Shown here: positions 62,331-64,000 of the stretch, piece after piece
Layout of the letters: the number at the start of each line of letters is the position of its first letter
Numbering within the stretch: the first letter of the stretch is position 1
Assembly (NCBI GenBank): GCA_963977425.1
Contig: CAXBOO010000001.1
Location: 62,001-126,000, forward strand
Direction of reading: 5' to 3'
Length of the DNA stretch: 64,000 bases
From: CAXBOO01 sp963977425
GTDB lineage: Bacteria; Bacteroidota; Bacteroidia; Flavobacteriales_D; Luteibaculaceae
The notes under the pieces: generated by a model
Seen by the model: only the letters and a program-made list of their open reading frames with translations
Databases searched by the model: none
What the model was told of the DNA's origin: nothing
Position numbers and translations under genes: made by a program

Positions 62331-64000
62331 GTGAAACAAACAGTCCTTCAATTTCTTTTTTTAGTGATGCTATATCCTGTATTAGGACAAGATTCTATTA
62401 GTAGTTCTTTAGAAGAGAAACTTAATGAAGTTGTAATTACTGCAGCAAGAAAAAAACAACATGTGGATGATGTTTCTCTTCCCATGATGGTCTTAGGAGA
62501 AAAACAAATTCAATTAAGTGGATTGAGTCATTTAAATGAATTATTGGAAGAGCAAAGTGGTATGGTAATATCTGAGGGTCATGGAAGTGGCATTCAAATT
62601 CAAGGTTTTGACCCAGAATACACCATGGTATTAGTAGATAATGAGCCGATCATAGGAAGGGTAGCGGGTGTTTTAGACTTAAAAAGAATAAGTCTTCGAA
62701 ATATTGAACACATTGAAATATTGAAAGGCGCTTCTTCGTGTTTATTTGGTAGCAATGCCATGGCAGGTGTAGTTAATATTATTACAAGAAAACCTGAACT
62801 TGGTATGGAGTTAGGTGTTTTTTCAAAAGTTAGATTGCCCTTGTTATTTGAGAATAGTCTTCATTTTTCTAAAGGGTTTGGAAGACAAGGACTTAGTTTT
62901 TTCTACAGTAGAATTGACAATGCTGGATTTAGACTGAACAGCAATCAAGCTTTTAAAACAGCTCCTTCGCATAGAGAAAATCACAGCAATTTGAAATGGT
63001 ATAGCGAGTGGGGGAAATGGTCGGTTTCTACGACCATACGGTATGCAGGATTAGCTTCTCCAAAACAAAAAATCGATAACCAAAACGGTGTTTTTGAATC
63101 AGAATCTGAAACAAAGGATGCGTCGTTGGGTATTGGGGTTAAATACAAACTAAATAAGCAATTGACGTTGAAGGCAAACGCGTACAAAAGTCAGTACAAT
63201 TCTAGTGATAGACTTTGGGCCGATGAAACACTGCCAACAGAGAATACGTTCAAACAAGATTACTCTAAAATGGAATTTGTTGCGCAATACGATGGCACAC
63301 AACATCATCAGCTTATTCTAGGAATTGGTGTTAATACAGAGTCGGTTAATACTCCAAGATTTCAATCTGCACCTAGTTTTAATACTCTTTTTGCCTTTGT
63401 TCAAGACGAATGGAAAATTTCTAAATCGACTAATTTATCAATGGGTGTTCGATATGATATACACAATACCTATGGCAGTCAATTATCTCCTAAAGTAAGC
63501 GCCCTCAGAAAACTAAATAGAAAATGGAAAATCAAAGCTTCTGTTGGTAGTGGTTTCAAATCACCTGATTTACGGCAGCTTTATCTAAATTTTAGTAACC
63601 CAATAGTTGGATACGATGTATTTGGAGTTAAGGTTTTGCAAGATAGATTGGATGAACTAGAGAGCCAAAACCAAATTCAGAGAATTGTTCACACTGTTGA
63701 CGAAACTTTGGAAGCGGAACGTTCAATGTCCTTAAATGCTTCGATTATTTGGCAATGGCATAAAAGCAATTCGATAGATATAAATGGATTTTATAACCAT
63801 GTCAATGGGATGATAAACTCTATTGCTGTTGCTCAGAAAAACAATGGTCAACTTGTATATAGTTACGAAAATTTAAGTCAATTCACAACCAAAGGAATAG
63901 CCCTAAGCTCGAAAAATCAGTTGACTGAAAATTTGAAAGTAAACTTGGGTGGCCAGTTTTTGATTACCGCCGATGCCGATCAAAAAAAAGCAGTGAAAAA
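62331..64000 (+). CDS. TonB-dependent receptor, 3' end outside the window
   Basis: At least 556 residues, open to the end of the window. The GTG at 62331 gives a good signal peptide (MKQTVLQFLFLVMLYPVLGQD); the next ATG (12 codons later) would cut it. A TonB-box-like EKLNEVVITAARK and a plug domain (about 40-170; HVDDVSLPMMVLG, LVDNEPIIGRVAG, VEIIKG-like IEILKGASSCLFGSNAMAGVVNIITRKP) lead into a beta-barrel. The substrate is not predictable; upstream B12 or haem control elements were not seen. It probably imports a siderophore, haem, cobalamin or a similar large nutrient with TonB-ExbBD energy. Confidence 0.85.
   Translation, partial: MKQTVLQFLFLVMLYPVLGQDSISSSLEEKLNEVVITAARKKQHVDDVSLPMMVLGEKQIQLSGLSHLNELLEEQSGMVISEGHGSGIQIQGFDPEYTMVLVDNEPIIGRVAGVLDLKRISLRNIEHIEILKGASSCLFGSNAMAGVVNIITRKPELGMELGVFSKVRLPLLFENSLHFSKGFGRQGLSFFYSRIDNAGFRLNSNQAFKTAPSHRENHSNLKWYSEWGKWSVSTTIRYAGLASPKQKIDNQNGVFESESETKDASLGIGVKYKLNKQLTLKANAYKSQYNSSDRLWADETLPTENTFKQDYSKMEFVAQYDGTQHHQLILGIGVNTESVNTPRFQSAPSFNTLFAFVQDEWKISKSTNLSMGVRYDIHNTYGSQLSPKVSALRKLNRKWKIKASVGSGFKSPDLRQLYLNFSNPIVGYDVFGVKVLQDRLDELESQNQIQRIVHTVDETLEAERSMSLNASIIWQWHKSNSIDINGFYNHVNGMINSIAVAQKNNGQLVYSYENLSQFTTKGIALSSKNQLTENLKVNLGGQFLITADADQKKAVK

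Noticed and set aside
1..64000. CRISPR arrays, insertion sequences, prophage or integron features
   Set aside because: No repeated direct units with spacers, transposases or integrases seen in the window.

Overview
The window is a typical AT-rich chromosome segment of a member of the Bacteroidota, most likely Flavobacteriales-like. The evidence is four proteins with type IX secretion (T9SS) C-terminal sorting domains (three type A, one gliding-motility-type B), a TonB-dependent receptor, PF13568-like outer-membrane barrels, DUF4175 and YwqK/MORN-like proteins, almost no Shine-Dalgarno sequences, and repeated TAnnTTTG promoter boxes, the -7 element of this phylum. I see no rRNA, CRISPR array, insertion sequence, phage or integrase. 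Both window edges cut a gene.

Layout. 0-9 kb: solute-binding-like fragment, MarC, universal stress protein, a cyclase-HD fusion, ferritin, RNase R, an orphan LytTR response regulator and a secreted MORN-like protein. 8.6-9.0 kb: an AT-rich gap with repeated GTTATTAACAA motifs. 9-11 kb: rpiB and a secreted M28 peptidase. 11-19.3 kb (minus): the chain DUF4175 - ybeY - mnmG - ALDH7 - thioredoxin-fold lipoprotein, with two parS-like sites flanking mnmG. 19.5-27 kb (plus): secreted M12-type metalloprotease, gltX, folB, tRNA-Cys, and an arsenosugar pair (AhpD-like + ArsS). 27-33 kb (minus): marR - adaptor - RND pump - TolC efflux operon. 33-40 kb: acetyltransferase, J-domain/KTSC protein, the TM2 - DUF2752 - DUF4870-like - M48 membrane cluster, VOC protein, ABC exporter, two paralogous barrels. 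40-46 kb: DUF1569, an HglS-like 2-oxoadipate dioxygenase with a YdiJ-like D-2-hydroxyglutarate dehydrogenase, GNAT and cupin genes. 46-59.4 kb: cell-surface genes (choice-of-anchor I, a 2122-residue T9SS type B protein, a glycerophosphodiesterase-lectin fusion). 59.6-64 kb: tRNA-Asn, PfkB kinase, biotin carrier + YceI lipoprotein, and a truncated TonB-dependent receptor.

How the genes may work together. The most informative functional links are: (1) HglS and the YdiJ-like oxidase, adjacent and co-oriented, are the last two steps of the 2-oxoadipate route of lysine breakdown, and ALDH7 (aminoadipate-semialdehyde dehydrogenase) elsewhere in the window supplies an earlier step; (2) an exact parS, a parS-like palindrome and a DnaA-box-like repeat cluster lie within 7 kb of each other, suggesting an origin-proximal location, although gene orientation does not clearly support this; (3) the efflux operon carries a palindromic operator overlapping the predicted marR promoter. 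Several start codons were revised because the longest reading frame begins upstream of a recognisable promoter or signal peptide. All assignments come from reading the sequence; no database search was run.
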